The translations under genes and the position numbers were made by a program. From assembly GCA_964352985.1 (NCBI GenBank), contig CAYGUK010000020.1, positions 1 to 47,869 on the forward strand: 47,869 bases of DNA, in the 5' to 3' direction. The stretch comes from CAYGUK01 sp964352985 (GTDB taxonomy: Bacteria > Pseudomonadota > Gammaproteobacteria > JAHCLG01). Shown here in pieces: positions 36,436 to 45,104 of this stretch. Below the pieces are notes generated by a model, which searched no databases, was not told the DNA's origin, and saw only the letters and a program-made list of their open reading frames with translations. Numbering within the stretch: the first letter of the stretch is position 1; the number at the start of each line of letters is the position of its first letter.

Positions 36436-37017
36436 ATGCGATTTTTACTCAAACCGTTTAAGCGTTCTGGACTTTCTTTATTTGCTAAAGAAGCCTTAGC
36501 AAACCCTGGTGCCGTCGGTGCAGTTTGGCCAAGTTCAAGAGCGCTTGCACGAAACATGGCAAAGCAAATTCCCCACAATGTAAAAGGCTTAGTCTTAGAA
36601 TTAGGTGCCGGCACAGGTGTTGTTACCCATGCTATTTTAAAGCGAAAATTTCCACACCAAAATCTTCGTGTCATCGAACAATCCCACGACTTAGCCAAGC
36701 ATTTGCGGATCCGTTTTCCAAATGTTCAAATTATTAATGGTGATGCTCAACATTTAACTGAGATATTAAAAGATGAAACCTTACCCGTTGAATGTATTAT
36801 ATCGAGCTTACCCTTACGATCATTGCCCAAAGAAGTTGTTAAAAACATTTCACATGAAATTGATTCACTCCTCAATCCTGGCAATATCCTGGTGCAATTT
36901 ACTTATAGCTTTACCGATCACTCAGGACATGAAATTAATAATTTAAATCGGATATATCAAAAACGTATTTGGTTTAATACGCCACCAGCGCGTATCGAAG
37001 TTTATCAATATCAATAG
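36436..37017 (+). CDS. SAM-dependent methyltransferase, PmtA-like
   Basis: The 193-aa class I methyltransferase has SAM motif I VLELGAGTGVVTHAIL and a second loop NGDAQHL. The N-terminal segment FAKEALANPGAVGAVWPSSRALARNMA is characteristic of phospholipid N-methyltransferase (PmtA)-like and related rRNA-dimethylase-like proteins. PmtA-type enzymes methylate phosphatidylethanolamine at the membrane. Whether this one acts on lipid cannot be settled from sequence. It starts 15 bases after hemF and ends 9 bases before the next gene. Confidence 0.8.
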   Translation: MRFLLKPFKRSGLSLFAKEALANPGAVGAVWPSSRALARNMAKQIPHNVKGLVLELGAGTGVVTHAILKRKFPHQNLRVIEQSHDLAKHLRIRFPNVQIINGDAQHLTEILKDETLPVECIISSLPLRSLPKEVVKNISHEIDSLLNPGNILVQFTYSFTDHSGHEINNLNRIYQKRIWFNTPPARIEVYQYQ

Positions 37018-37026
37018 GTTAATACC

Positions 37027-37428
37027 TTGAAAAAAAATGAATTTTGTGGTTTTCATCAATTACAATTACCTAGGGAAAATAATTTTTGTTTGATTACCCC
37101 TCGTAATTTTTGCAATGTCCCTCCTCATGAGGTCGCACCTATTTTTGATTTTTCCGTTCAAGTATTATTAGAGAAATTTGATACACTTATTGCGGGTTGT
37201 AAACGCGTTACATGCCTATTAAGCTCAGATGATTGTTTAAAACGCGAATACGTTGCTCGATCTTTTATATTTCGCTTTCCTGATTTTATCAGTGTCGAAT
37301 TAATCGATATCGCGAGTGATGCTTCTTCTATCGCGCTTTATAGTCGTTCAAAATACGGAAAGAAAGATTTTCATGTGAATCGTAATCGTCTACATAAATG
37401 GCTAAAAAAATTAGGACAAATAGAATGA
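37027..37428 (+). CDS. DUF1499 family protein
   Basis: The 133-aa protein matches the DUF1499 pattern: an N-terminal cysteine-containing segment (NFCLITPRNFCNVPPHEVAP), then YVARSFIFRFPDFISVELID, then the signature SSIALYSRSKYGKKDFHVNRNRLHKWL. The family's function is unknown. The start is a TTG (37027) with a weak AGG upstream. The stop overlaps the next ATG (ATGA), so the two are coupled. It lies where the first ~480 codons of argS would be expected relative to the downstream DALR domain. Confidence 0.75.
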   Translation: MKKNEFCGFHQLQLPRENNFCLITPRNFCNVPPHEVAPIFDFSVQVLLEKFDTLIAGCKRVTCLLSSDDCLKREYVARSFIFRFPDFISVELIDIASDASSIALYSRSKYGKKDFHVNRNRLHKWLKKLGQIE

Positions 37429-37724
37429 AAATCCTAATTGAAAATTTTATCTCTCAACAATGTAAAACTTATATCAATCATTTATTGATTCGTTATAAAG
37501 ATACTGTGCTTACCGTAATTCAGCGTTTTCATCCGCGTGTTTTTGCGCTTTATTTAAGAGAGCTAGCAAATAACTTCGATAATTATTACAATGCACATAA
37601 AACCCTAACCGAGGAAAAAGACTTGGGCTATCTGTGCTTGAGTTTTATCTTTGCAGTTAAACAAGTTTTAGCGAATGGATTAAAGTTATTAGGTATTAAA
37701 AATTTGAATCAATGTAATGGTTAA
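37425..37724 (+). CDS. Stand-alone DALR anticodon-binding domain, remnant of arginyl-tRNA synthetase
   Basis: These 99 residues match only the C-terminal anticodon-binding (DALR) domain of ArgS: RFHPRVFALYLRELANNFDNYYNAHKTL and FIFAVKQVLANGLKLLGI. The catalytic domain with its HIGH and KMSK motifs is absent from the window. In related bacteria argS is followed by a SPOR-domain gene and hslVU, exactly as here. This is therefore the ancestral argS place with the 5' four-fifths lost, and a complete argS must exist elsewhere. The frame is still open and coupled at both ends (ATGA with DUF1499; 8-base overlap with the SPOR gene). It may be a decaying fragment or a retained small RNA-binding protein. 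An earlier in-frame ATG lies at 37398. Confidence 0.8.
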   Translation: MKILIENFISQQCKTYINHLLIRYKDTVLTVIQRFHPRVFALYLRELANNFDNYYNAHKTLTEEKDLGYLCLSFIFAVKQVLANGLKLLGIKNLNQCNG

Positions 37725-38343
37725 GAAAAAAAGTCAGTCAACATCAAGGCCCAAGAAGCGGACATCAAGCAGTCCGAGAATGCGCTCGCCTGTAAAATCA
37801 CAACGCCAATCCTCCTGGAAATTATTATTTTTAGGTATTACGCTTGGATTTGTTGCGGCTGTGGGGTTATATATTTATCAACACCGACAAACTGTCACTC
37901 ACTCATTAAATCAATATCTCAACCATAACAAACCCACCGTTGTTACTAAGAAAGTCACAACCGAAAAACAACCCCCTATGCCACGTTTTTCATTTTACAC
38001 TCTGCTCCCCAATCAAAAAGTAAAAACGTCTGATAGTTATCTCGCAGAACAAGCCAAACAACAAGTGCAAAGACAAGATCAAGCCGCCATCAAAGAATCT
38101 CCTAGTAAAGAACAATTCTTTTTGCAAGTTGCTTCTTTTCGCGCAGCAACTGACGCAGATAGATTAAAAGCCGAGCTCACTTTGTTGGGATTTAATGTTG
38201 ATGTCACAAAAGGGCTTGCCAATAATGAAACTTGGTTTCGCGTTCTAGTTGGCCCTTATCAAACAAAAAACACGGCTGAGACAGATCAAAAACGATTGCT
38301 TGCAAATAAAATTAAAAGTTTGATTCGTCATTTCCCAACCTAA
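37717..38343 (+). CDS. SPOR-domain membrane protein (FtsN/DedD-like)
   Basis: The 208-aa protein has a basic, Ser/Arg/Lys-rich cytoplasmic N-terminus (residues 1-32), one transmembrane helix (WKLLFLGITLGFVAAVGLYIY, ~34-53), a periplasmic linker, and a SPOR domain at ~130-206 (FFLQVASFRAATDADRLKAEL, WFRVLVGPYQTKNTAETDQ). SPOR domains bind denuded peptidoglycan at the division site, so a septal role is likely. The start overlaps the argS remnant by 8 bases, matching the usual argS-SPOR arrangement. Confidence 0.9.
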   Translation: MVKKKSQSTSRPKKRTSSSPRMRSPVKSQRQSSWKLLFLGITLGFVAAVGLYIYQHRQTVTHSLNQYLNHNKPTVVTKKVTTEKQPPMPRFSFYTLLPNQKVKTSDSYLAEQAKQQVQRQDQAAIKESPSKEQFFLQVASFRAATDADRLKAELTLLGFNVDVTKGLANNETWFRVLVGPYQTKNTAETDQKRLLANKIKSLIRHFPT

Positions 38344-38498
38344 TAATTTAAAAAATAGTGACTTCTTCTAGAAAATCATCCCGTAAATATTACTTAAAGT
38401 TGCTCGTGATAATCTACGTAGAATAGAGAATAGTATTTTATAAAATATTATGTCATTATTTTCCGAATAATAATAAATAGACCCGCATAGGTAAAAAA

Positions 38499-39773
38499 AT
38501 GCATTTAAAAAACTTTGAGAAATATTTTAAACGTCGTTACCCCGATATAAAATTTGAAAAAGACTTGGCGAAAACTTTACTTAAGATATTTAGTCGTTAT
38601 ATCGCAACTAATGAACCCAATATTTTACAACTCGATCTATTGATGTTAAATCGAAAATACTCCCCAAGTGAATTATTACCTTATTTAAAAATATTAAGAC
38701 TTTATATTAATACCAGAAATGTGTCATTTCCAGGTAAATTTGAACGAATAGATTATTGTTATGGCGCCTTTAGTTATGTTTATGAAAGTCAAAAATTAAA
38801 AATGTTTAATCAAATAATAGATGAAATGACTAGCTCGTTGAAAGAAAAAATTCAATCAAGTGTTCACACTTCAAAGCCAGTATCAACATTTTTTACCTAC
38901 GATAATTTAGTCAAAATAGCGAGTGGGGCATTAATATTTAATTTTTTGATTGTGGTGGGATTTGCCCAAACAACTACTTCAGAACAACAATCTACCTGTC
39001 CAAATGTGGAATTTACTGATTCATATTTTCCTACAATCCCACTCACATGCGACACTCAAACAAAAACTAGCGCATTACAAACTGTCGATGAATTATTTAC
39101 TCCTATTGCTTATCCGCCAGGCGCCACTATTCTCGATGCTGATGTTTTATTTTTTTTAAACTTTCATGATCGTGCTCATCATCTTCATTACGCAAATACT
39201 TTATTATCTAAATTATCTCATGTCACTTATTCACCCGCACCAAAATATAATGTTGTATTATTTGAGCACCCTGATTTTGAGGTGATTACTGGTTGTAACA
39301 GGTATCAATTCCATCACCAAAGTGGTTATACACTTCGGATACCACCTGGTGATGATTACTTATGTGACACGTGGAATCGTTTAAGATCCATTCGTCTTAT
39401 GCGTCAACATCAAAAATTGGGATCAACATATTTTACTCATCTTCAAGATATCAAACAGAATTTAGGTTTTTATCGATTTATGTATCGGTGGTTTGGTTAT
39501 CGATCTTCCTCACAGCAAGAGTTGATCAAGTATATGCGATCATTAAATAATTATATCAATTCAACCAATCAACACATGCTAGAATCGATATTACGTTATA
39601 AACCTTTTGCGAGCCAAATAAGAATTTTTGTTGGAGTTTATCATTTACTACAGCATCCGAGTTATCAAGATTATCTATTAAAAGATGATTTAGGCTCACC
39701 AGGTAATATAGCATTACGTGAAGAATTAATTTCAAAAAATATATCGCATGTTATATTAATCCCAAGAAAATAA
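38499..39773 (+). CDS. Hypothetical membrane-anchored protein, 424 aa
   Basis: Residues 1-130 are soluble and helical with no match I recognise. One hydrophobic segment follows (IASGALIFNFLIVVGFA, ~146-162), and then a larger C-terminal domain with segments ILDADVLFFLNFHDRAHHLHYA, NVVLFEHPDFEVITG and IRIFVGVYHLLQHP. A strand-Glu pattern (LFEHPD) and a late VGxxH are loosely reminiscent of TraB/ChaN/EreA-type folds, but this is weak. It starts 155 bases after the SPOR gene with AGG 9 bases upstream. It interrupts the common SPOR-hslV neighbourhood together with the permease, so both may be insertions. Confidence 0.65.
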   Translation: MHLKNFEKYFKRRYPDIKFEKDLAKTLLKIFSRYIATNEPNILQLDLLMLNRKYSPSELLPYLKILRLYINTRNVSFPGKFERIDYCYGAFSYVYESQKLKMFNQIIDEMTSSLKEKIQSSVHTSKPVSTFFTYDNLVKIASGALIFNFLIVVGFAQTTTSEQQSTCPNVEFTDSYFPTIPLTCDTQTKTSALQTVDELFTPIAYPPGATILDADVLFFLNFHDRAHHLHYANTLLSKLSHVTYSPAPKYNVVLFEHPDFEVITGCNRYQFHHQSGYTLRIPPGDDYLCDTWNRLRSIRLMRQHQKLGSTYFTHLQDIKQNLGFYRFMYRWFGYRSSSQQELIKYMRSLNNYINSTNQHMLESILRYKPFASQIRIFVGVYHLLQHPSYQDYLLKDDLGSPGNIALREELISKNISHVILIPRK

Positions 39774-39850
39774 TTGAAGTGACTAAACACTTATCAAATC
39801 TTGTGTGTCATAATCAACTCAGTTATTCTCTTTAGATTAACCTTCCCATT

Positions 39851-41101
39851 ATGGAAAAAGGGATTGATAACGTGATTGCTTTTTGTATATTAATTCTCGT
39901 TTTAATTGGCATCCTGTTTCGTGGCTTATTGCCATTTCGTTTACCTATTTGGAGTTTAATGATTTCAGGTGCGATATTCATTTTACTCACTGGCCAATCC
40001 ACTGTTTCTACTGCCTGGCACGCAATAAATTTTGAAGTATTGGGATATTTATTCGGTGTTTTTATTTTGGCAGAAACATTAGAAAGTTCCGGTTTTTTAG
40101 AACGTATTACTGAGCAACTATTCGCAAAAGTCAAAAATGGTGTTCAAGCTTTAATTATTGTTTTTACGGTTTTGGGTTTAGGTTCGGCTATATTAATGAA
40201 TGACACCACGGCAATCATTGGCACACCATTAATCCTGCAACTCTGTCGCAAAGAAAAAGCATTGATCACACCATTATTATTAAGTTTAGCTTTTGGCATT
40301 ACTGTCGGCAGTATTTTAAGTCCAATTGGAAATCCGCAAAATTTATTAATCGCCACACAAGGTCCGTTTACATCCTCTTTTTTAGCTTTTATAAAAACAC
40401 TCGCCTTACCCACTATTATAAATTTAATGCTTACAGGTTTGATTGTTTTTTTATTTTATCGAAAAACTTTACTCACACCACTCAGCAAAATACAACCGAT
40501 TAGTATCATCAACAAACATGATGCTAATTTAAGTAAAATTAGTCTTGCCATTATGGTGATCTTAATTCTTAGCAAAATAATTTTAGATGAAATGCATGCT
40601 GAGATTAATTTAGATTTTAGTGTAATCGCACTTATCACAGCATTACCGATTATTTTATTTAGTCGAAATCGTCTATCCATTCTAAAAAATATCGATTGGG
40701 GAACACTATTGTTTTTCACTGGTATGTTTATCATTATGCAAAGTGTTTGGGATAAAGGGATTTTTCAACATTGGATTAGTCAGTCACATATTGATGTGAC
40801 TAGTATCAATGCTATCTTGATCATCGGCGTATTACTCAGCCAACTCATGTCGAATGTGCCCCTCGTAGCACTTTATATACCCTTGCTCACTCATTCTAAT
40901 GTTGCTGCTAACCATTATCTCGCACTGGCAGCAAGCGCAACGATTGCCGGAAATTTATTAATCTTTGGCGCAGCCAGTAATATTATAATTTTGCAAAATG
41001 CAGAAAAACGATCCACACATGCGTTTAGTGTTTGGGAATTTAGTCGCTTAGGTATTATGGTCACGCTAGTTAATTTAATTATTTATGCTGCATTTATTTA
41101 A
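39851..41101 (+). CDS. Ion transporter, SLC13/ArsB-NhaD superfamily permease
   Basis: The protein (416 aa from ATG 39851) has about 11 hydrophobic helices. Family-type motifs are NDTTAIIGTPLILQL, LSPIGNPQNLLIAT in the first half, and SNVPLVALYIPLL and GAASNIIILQNAEK in the second, an inverted-repeat arrangement. Members move arsenite, Na+/H+, or dicarboxylate or sulfate anions; the substrate cannot be told here. A GTG at 39872 is in frame and has AAAAGGG about 10 bases before it, while ATG 39851 has no ribosome site. The GTG may thus be the true start. Confidence 0.85.
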   Translation: MEKGIDNVIAFCILILVLIGILFRGLLPFRLPIWSLMISGAIFILLTGQSTVSTAWHAINFEVLGYLFGVFILAETLESSGFLERITEQLFAKVKNGVQALIIVFTVLGLGSAILMNDTTAIIGTPLILQLCRKEKALITPLLLSLAFGITVGSILSPIGNPQNLLIATQGPFTSSFLAFIKTLALPTIINLMLTGLIVFLFYRKTLLTPLSKIQPISIINKHDANLSKISLAIMVILILSKIILDEMHAEINLDFSVIALITALPIILFSRNRLSILKNIDWGTLLFFTGMFIIMQSVWDKGIFQHWISQSHIDVTSINAILIIGVLLSQLMSNVPLVALYIPLLTHSNVAANHYLALAASATIAGNLLIFGAASNIIILQNAEKRSTHAFSVWEFSRLGIMVTLVNLIIYAAFI

Positions 41102-41192
41102 TTATGTCCGGCTTTTTGGCGATAAAAGTGGGATAATTTAATGTGCACCTTATTAATACACTTGTTTAATCCTAGCACTTTAACCTCTTTCC

Positions 41193-41218
41193 CTTGAAAA
41201 ACCGATTCCATCCCACAT
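41193..41218 (+). promoter_or_regulatory. Sigma-32 (RpoH)-like heat-shock promoter of hslVU
   Basis: CTTGAAA (41193-41199) and CCCACAT (41212-41218) are 12 bases apart, close to the RpoH consensus CTTGAAA-N11-16-CCCCAT. hslVU is a classical heat-shock operon in proteobacteria, which supports the reading. Transcription would start near 41225, about 30 bases before the hslV start codon. Confidence 0.65.
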
Positions 41219-41255
41219 ATTAGTTCAATTAACCAATAGAAAAAGGGTAATAATT

Positions 41256-41804
41256 TTGGAACAATATCGAGGCACCACCGTAATGTCGGTACGTCGTGGT
41301 AATAGTGTTGTGATAGGAGGTGACGGTCAAGTTTCACTGGGTAACACTATTATGAAAGGTAACGCACGTAAAATTCGTCGGATCTATCATGATAAAGTCA
41401 TTGCCGGATTTGCCGGTGGCACAGCAGATGCGTTTACATTATTCGAACGTTTCGAAGGTAAATTAGAAAAACATTCCGGACATTTAACGCGAGCCGCCGT
41501 AGAACTTGCAAAAGATTGGCGAACTGATCGCATGTTAAGACGACTTGAAGCGCTACTTGCTGTTGCTGATAGCACAGCATCATTAATCATCACTGGTAAT
41601 GGTGATGTGATTGAACCTGAAAATAGTTTAATCGCAATCGGTTCTGGTGGACCCTTTGCGCAATCTGCGGGCCTTGCCTTACTGGAAAATACAGATTTAT
41701 CTGCAAAAGAAATTGTTGAAAAATCGTTAAATATCGCTGCAGGGATTTGTATTTATACGAATCATAATATCGTCCTTGAAGAATTAACTCTTGATGAAAA
41801 ATAG
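41256..41804 (+). CDS. hslV: HslV, peptidase subunit of the HslUV protease
   Basis: HslV is the proteasome-like threonine peptidase that forms two hexameric rings capped by HslU. The 182-aa sequence starts MEQYRGTTVMSVRRG; the catalytic N-terminal Thr would be exposed after removing the first residues up to the TT pair. Other motifs are VVIGGDGQVSLGNT, FAGGTADAFTLFERFE, ELAKDWRTDRMLRRLEALL and AIGSGGPFAQSA. The start is a TTG with AGGG upstream. The extended N-terminus is like that of Coxiella-type HslV. hslU follows after 11 bases. Confidence 0.97.
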   Translation: MEQYRGTTVMSVRRGNSVVIGGDGQVSLGNTIMKGNARKIRRIYHDKVIAGFAGGTADAFTLFERFEGKLEKHSGHLTRAAVELAKDWRTDRMLRRLEALLAVADSTASLIITGNGDVIEPENSLIAIGSGGPFAQSAGLALLENTDLSAKEIVEKSLNIAAGICIYTNHNIVLEELTLDEK

Positions 41805-41815
41805 GAATCCAATTT

Positions 41816-43153
41816 ATGTCGACTGTGATGACCCCAAAAGAAATCGTTTCCGAATTAGATAAATATATCGTTGGTCAAAAAGATGCAAAAAGAGCTGTTG
41901 CTATTGCGCTCCGTAATCGCTGGCGCCGCATGCAAGTAGATGAAGCTTTACGTGGTGAAATTACACCAAAAAATATTTTAATGATTGGTCCTACTGGTGT
42001 TGGTAAAACTGAAATCGCCAGACGATTAGCAAAATTAGCCAATGCGCCATTCATCAAAGTTGAAGCCACTAAATTTACCGAAGTGGGTTATGTCGGTCGT
42101 GATGTGGATTCTATTATTCGTGATTTAGTTGATATGTCAGTTAAAATGACACGCGAACAAGCAATGGAAAAAGTACGTTCTCGTGCTGAAGAAGCAGCTA
42201 TTGAACGAATTGTAGATTGTCTTGTACCACCTGCGCGTGGTGCATTCGAGCATCAACCCGTTACTGAACGTGAAGATACTTCAGCACGTAAATTATTCCG
42301 TCGTAAATTACTTGATCATGAATTAGATGAACATGAAGTTGAAATTGATGTCGCACAAACACCAGTTGGTGTTGAAATTATGGCACCTCCCGGCATGGAA
42401 GAAATGACGTCACAACTACAAGGCATGTTCCAAAATTTAAATACCGGTCGTACTAAAACACGCAAAATGAAAGTCAAAGAAGCACTTAAAATTGTGCAAG
42501 AGGAAGAAGCCGCAAAATTAGTTGACGAAGATGAAATAAAAAGCCAAGCATTAGAAAATGTTGAACAAAACGGTATTGTGTTTATTGATGAGTTAGATAA
42601 AGTCGCTCACAATCACGAACACCGCGGAGGTGATGTATCACGCGAAGGTGTGCAACGTGATTTATTACCACTCGTTGAAGGTTGTACGGTTTCGACTCGC
42701 CACGGTATGATTAAAACCGATCATATTTTATTTATTGCATCTGGCGCATTTCATTTATCAAAACCGTCTGATTTAATTCCTGAATTACAAGGGCGTTTAC
42801 CGATTCGAGTTGAATTAAATCCCTTAAAAACAGAAGATTTTGTTCGAATCTTAACTGAACCGCATGCGTCTTTAACGGAACAATATACCGCATTAATGGG
42901 CACGGAAAACGTTAATCTTAAATTTGATGAGGCAGCAGTTCAACGCATAGCTGAAGTCGCCTGGCAGGTGAACGAGCAAACAGAAAATATCGGTGCTCGT
43001 CGTTTGTCGACTGTGCTTGAAAGATTGCTTGAAGATATTTCATTTACCGCTGCTGATCATAGTGGCGATGAAATTGTTATCGACGTTGAGTATGTTAACA
43101 AGCACTTAACTGATTTGGCTAAAGACGAAGACTTAAGTCAATATATCTTATAA
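41816..43153 (+). CDS. hslU: HslU, ATPase subunit of the HslUV protease
   Basis: HslU is the AAA+ unfoldase that feeds substrates to HslV. At 445 aa it has normal length. The N-terminal VSELDKYIVGQKDAKRAVAI is followed by Walker A GPTGVGKTEIARRLAKLAN (from residue ~58), the pore loop EVGYVGRDVDSIIRDL, the inserted I-domain (residues ~110-230), Walker B GIVFIDELDKVAH, and the sensor region ENIGARRLSTVLERLLEDI. The C-terminal tail (DEDLSQYIL), which docks into HslV, is intact. A strong terminator follows. Confidence 0.98.
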   Translation: MSTVMTPKEIVSELDKYIVGQKDAKRAVAIALRNRWRRMQVDEALRGEITPKNILMIGPTGVGKTEIARRLAKLANAPFIKVEATKFTEVGYVGRDVDSIIRDLVDMSVKMTREQAMEKVRSRAEEAAIERIVDCLVPPARGAFEHQPVTEREDTSARKLFRRKLLDHELDEHEVEIDVAQTPVGVEIMAPPGMEEMTSQLQGMFQNLNTGRTKTRKMKVKEALKIVQEEEAAKLVDEDEIKSQALENVEQNGIVFIDELDKVAHNHEHRGGDVSREGVQRDLLPLVEGCTVSTRHGMIKTDHILFIASGAFHLSKPSDLIPELQGRLPIRVELNPLKTEDFVRILTEPHASLTEQYTALMGTENVNLKFDEAAVQRIAEVAWQVNEQTENIGARRLSTVLERLLEDISFTAADHSGDEIVIDVEYVNKHLTDLAKDEDLSQYIL

Positions 43154-43159
43154 TGTTTC

Positions 43160-43206
43160 AATGCTCACATCGAAAACCTTCTAAGATGTGAGCATTTAAT
43201 TTTTCT
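43160..43206 (+). terminator. Rho-independent terminator after hslU
   Basis: AATGCTCACATC (43160-43171) pairs perfectly with GATGTGAGCATT (43185-43196) across a 13-base loop. It is followed by TAATTTTTCT. It ends the hslVU transcript before hemB. Confidence 0.9.
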
Positions 43207-43246
43207 GACTAAATCATTTCTCTTTCTATCAAGATAAAAAATTGGT

Positions 43247-43252
43247 TATACT
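43247..43252 (+). promoter_or_regulatory. Possible hemB -10 element
   Basis: TATACT lies about 37 bases before the hemB ATG, just after the hslU terminator, where a separate hemB promoter is needed. No good -35 lies at the right distance. Confidence 0.35.
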
Positions 43253-43288
43253 TATCACTTTTAAAATCATCACTAATGGATTGCTCTC

Positions 43289-44266
43289 ATGAATCAAGTT
43301 ATCGTTAATCATCGCTTACGTCGTTTACGTCATCATCCTAAAATTAGACAATTAATGCGAGAAACAACGTTGACTCCACATGATTTTATTTATCCTTTAT
43401 TTATCCATCATGGCAAAAATATTAAAAATGAAATTTCTTCGATGCCTGGACAATTTCAATTATCGATTGATCAACTTCAAGAAGAAATTACCACTATCAC
43501 CCATGCCGATATTCCAGCCGTTTTACTTTTCGGTATACCTGAAAAAAAAGATGAGATAGGTTCAAGCGCTTATGATCAAAATGGGATTATCCAACAAGCC
43601 ATTCAAACGATAAAAGATATCAATCCTGAGTTACTCGTGATCACAGATTTATGTTGTTGTGAATATACTGATCATGCGCATTGCGGTGTGCTAAAAAATA
43701 ATGATGTTGATAATGATGAAACGTTAGCACTTTTAGCCAAACAAGCCATTTCACATGCCAAAGCCGGCAGTGATATGATTGCTCCAAGTGGCATGATGGA
43801 TGGGGCCGTTGCAACCATTCGCGAAGCACTGGATAGCGAAAATTTTTATCAAATACCCATTTTAAGTTATGCCATAAAATATAGCTCTGCGCTTTATGGC
43901 CCATTTCGTGAAGCAGGTAATTCTGCGCCAACTTTTGGTGATCGAAAAACGCATCAAATGGATCCGGCTAATGCCAACGAAGCCTTGCGTGAAGCAGAAA
44001 TTGATATCGCTGAAGGTGCTGATATGATCATGGTTAAACCGGCATTGGCTTATCTCGATGTGATCACTAAAACAAAACAACATTTCCCAGAAATTCCACT
44101 TGCGGCTTATCAAGTGAGTGGAGAATATGCCATGATTAAAGCCGCAGCAAAAAATGGCTGGTTGGATGAAACAAAAGTCGCTTTAGAAACACTCACTGCC
44201 ATTAAGCGAGCCGGTGCCGATATGATTATTAGCTATTTTGCTAAAGATATTGCGGCAATTATATAA
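43289..44266 (+). CDS. hemB: Delta-aminolevulinic acid dehydratase (porphobilinogen synthase)
   Basis: HemB condenses two aminolevulinates to porphobilinogen in haem synthesis. The 325-aa length is normal. The zinc-type cysteine site DLCCCEYTDHAHCGV is intact. The two Schiff-base lysines are in LSYAIKYSSALYGPF (near residue 197) and MIMVKPALAYLD (near 249). Other motifs are APSGMMDGAVATIREALD and YQVSGEYAMIKAAA. The stop overlaps the end of the converging LuxR-type gene by 8 bases. Confidence 0.97.
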   Translation: MNQVIVNHRLRRLRHHPKIRQLMRETTLTPHDFIYPLFIHHGKNIKNEISSMPGQFQLSIDQLQEEITTITHADIPAVLLFGIPEKKDEIGSSAYDQNGIIQQAIQTIKDINPELLVITDLCCCEYTDHAHCGVLKNNDVDNDETLALLAKQAISHAKAGSDMIAPSGMMDGAVATIREALDSENFYQIPILSYAIKYSSALYGPFREAGNSAPTFGDRKTHQMDPANANEALREAEIDIAEGADMIMVKPALAYLDVITKTKQHFPEIPLAAYQVSGEYAMIKAAAKNGWLDETKVALETLTAIKRAGADMIISYFAKDIAAII

Positions 44267-45074
44267 TTTCACCATTTAACATGACCATTTTAACGGCATG
44301 AACAATATTTTTTGCACCTAGCTTAGGCAAAATTCTTTTGCGATATGTTGCAACTGTTTCATGTGATAAACCTAGAATCAAGGCTATCTCTTTTGAATTT
44401 TTACCTAATGATGACAGGTATAAAATATTTTTATCATTATTAGTTAATTTAATTTTTTTATAAACTAACCGTTCTTTCATCATGTCTTCTATTAATTTCT
44501 TAGCGCCATGCAATCTACCTTGGTTTAAACTATCAACATATAACGATAGTAAATTCATATATTTTTGAACTAATATGACACAAAATGATTCTAATTTATT
44601 TATCGTTTCATTATAAAAATCATTTAAGAATGGAACCTTGTTTTTAGTCATTAACGTAAAGATAAATGAACAAGATGAAAAAGAACGATAGATACTATAA
44701 TTTTGAAACAGATTATGTTGTGTAAAAAAATCATTAATCAAAAAATCAACTGTATCAATTTCATCATCGTTATTATAAATATAATAGGTCTTACCATTAA
44801 AGCCACTGCTATATGATTTTGAATTACTCCGTATCAACCCAGTTTTAACATATTCATCTGCCACTTCATAGAAACTCGAAATATAACATTTAATATTATT
44901 ATTAATCGAAAGAGTAAGAGAAATTTCACAATCACATACCAGTTGCTCTGAAAGCATACTAATGAGTTCGTTAGATATGTCGTGAATTCGGATTGTAGTA
45001 TCATTATTATTTTTTGAAGAACTTATTGTAGGTTTTAAAAAATTTTCATTTATTTTTGCGTAGTCGGTAATCAT
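44259..45074 (-). CDS. LuxR-type transcriptional regulator (solo)
   Basis: The 271-aa protein has a C-terminal LuxR/GerE helix-turn-helix at ~205-265: KLTNNDKNILYLSSLGKNSK, then EIALILGLSHETVATYRKRI and LPKLGAKNIVHAVKMVML. The N-terminal ~200 residues are not a recognisable autoinducer-binding or receiver domain, so the signal is unknown. The open frame reaches 45206, but I start at ATG 45074. This gives MITDYAKINENF, has GAGA about 10 bases upstream, and avoids overlap with the divergent regulator. No luxI-like synthase is in the window. Confidence 0.8.
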   Translation of the reverse strand: MITDYAKINENFLKPTISSSKNNNDTTIRIHDISNELISMLSEQLVCDCEISLTLSINNNIKCYISSFYEVADEYVKTGLIRSNSKSYSSGFNGKTYYIYNNDDEIDTVDFLINDFFTQHNLFQNYSIYRSFSSCSFIFTLMTKNKVPFLNDFYNETINKLESFCVILVQKYMNLLSLYVDSLNQGRLHGAKKLIEDMMKERLVYKKIKLTNNDKNILYLSSLGKNSKEIALILGLSHETVATYRKRILPKLGAKNIVHAVKMVMLNGEII

Positions 45075-45104
45075 TGTAATTATTCTCGTATTTAATTCAC
45101 CATA

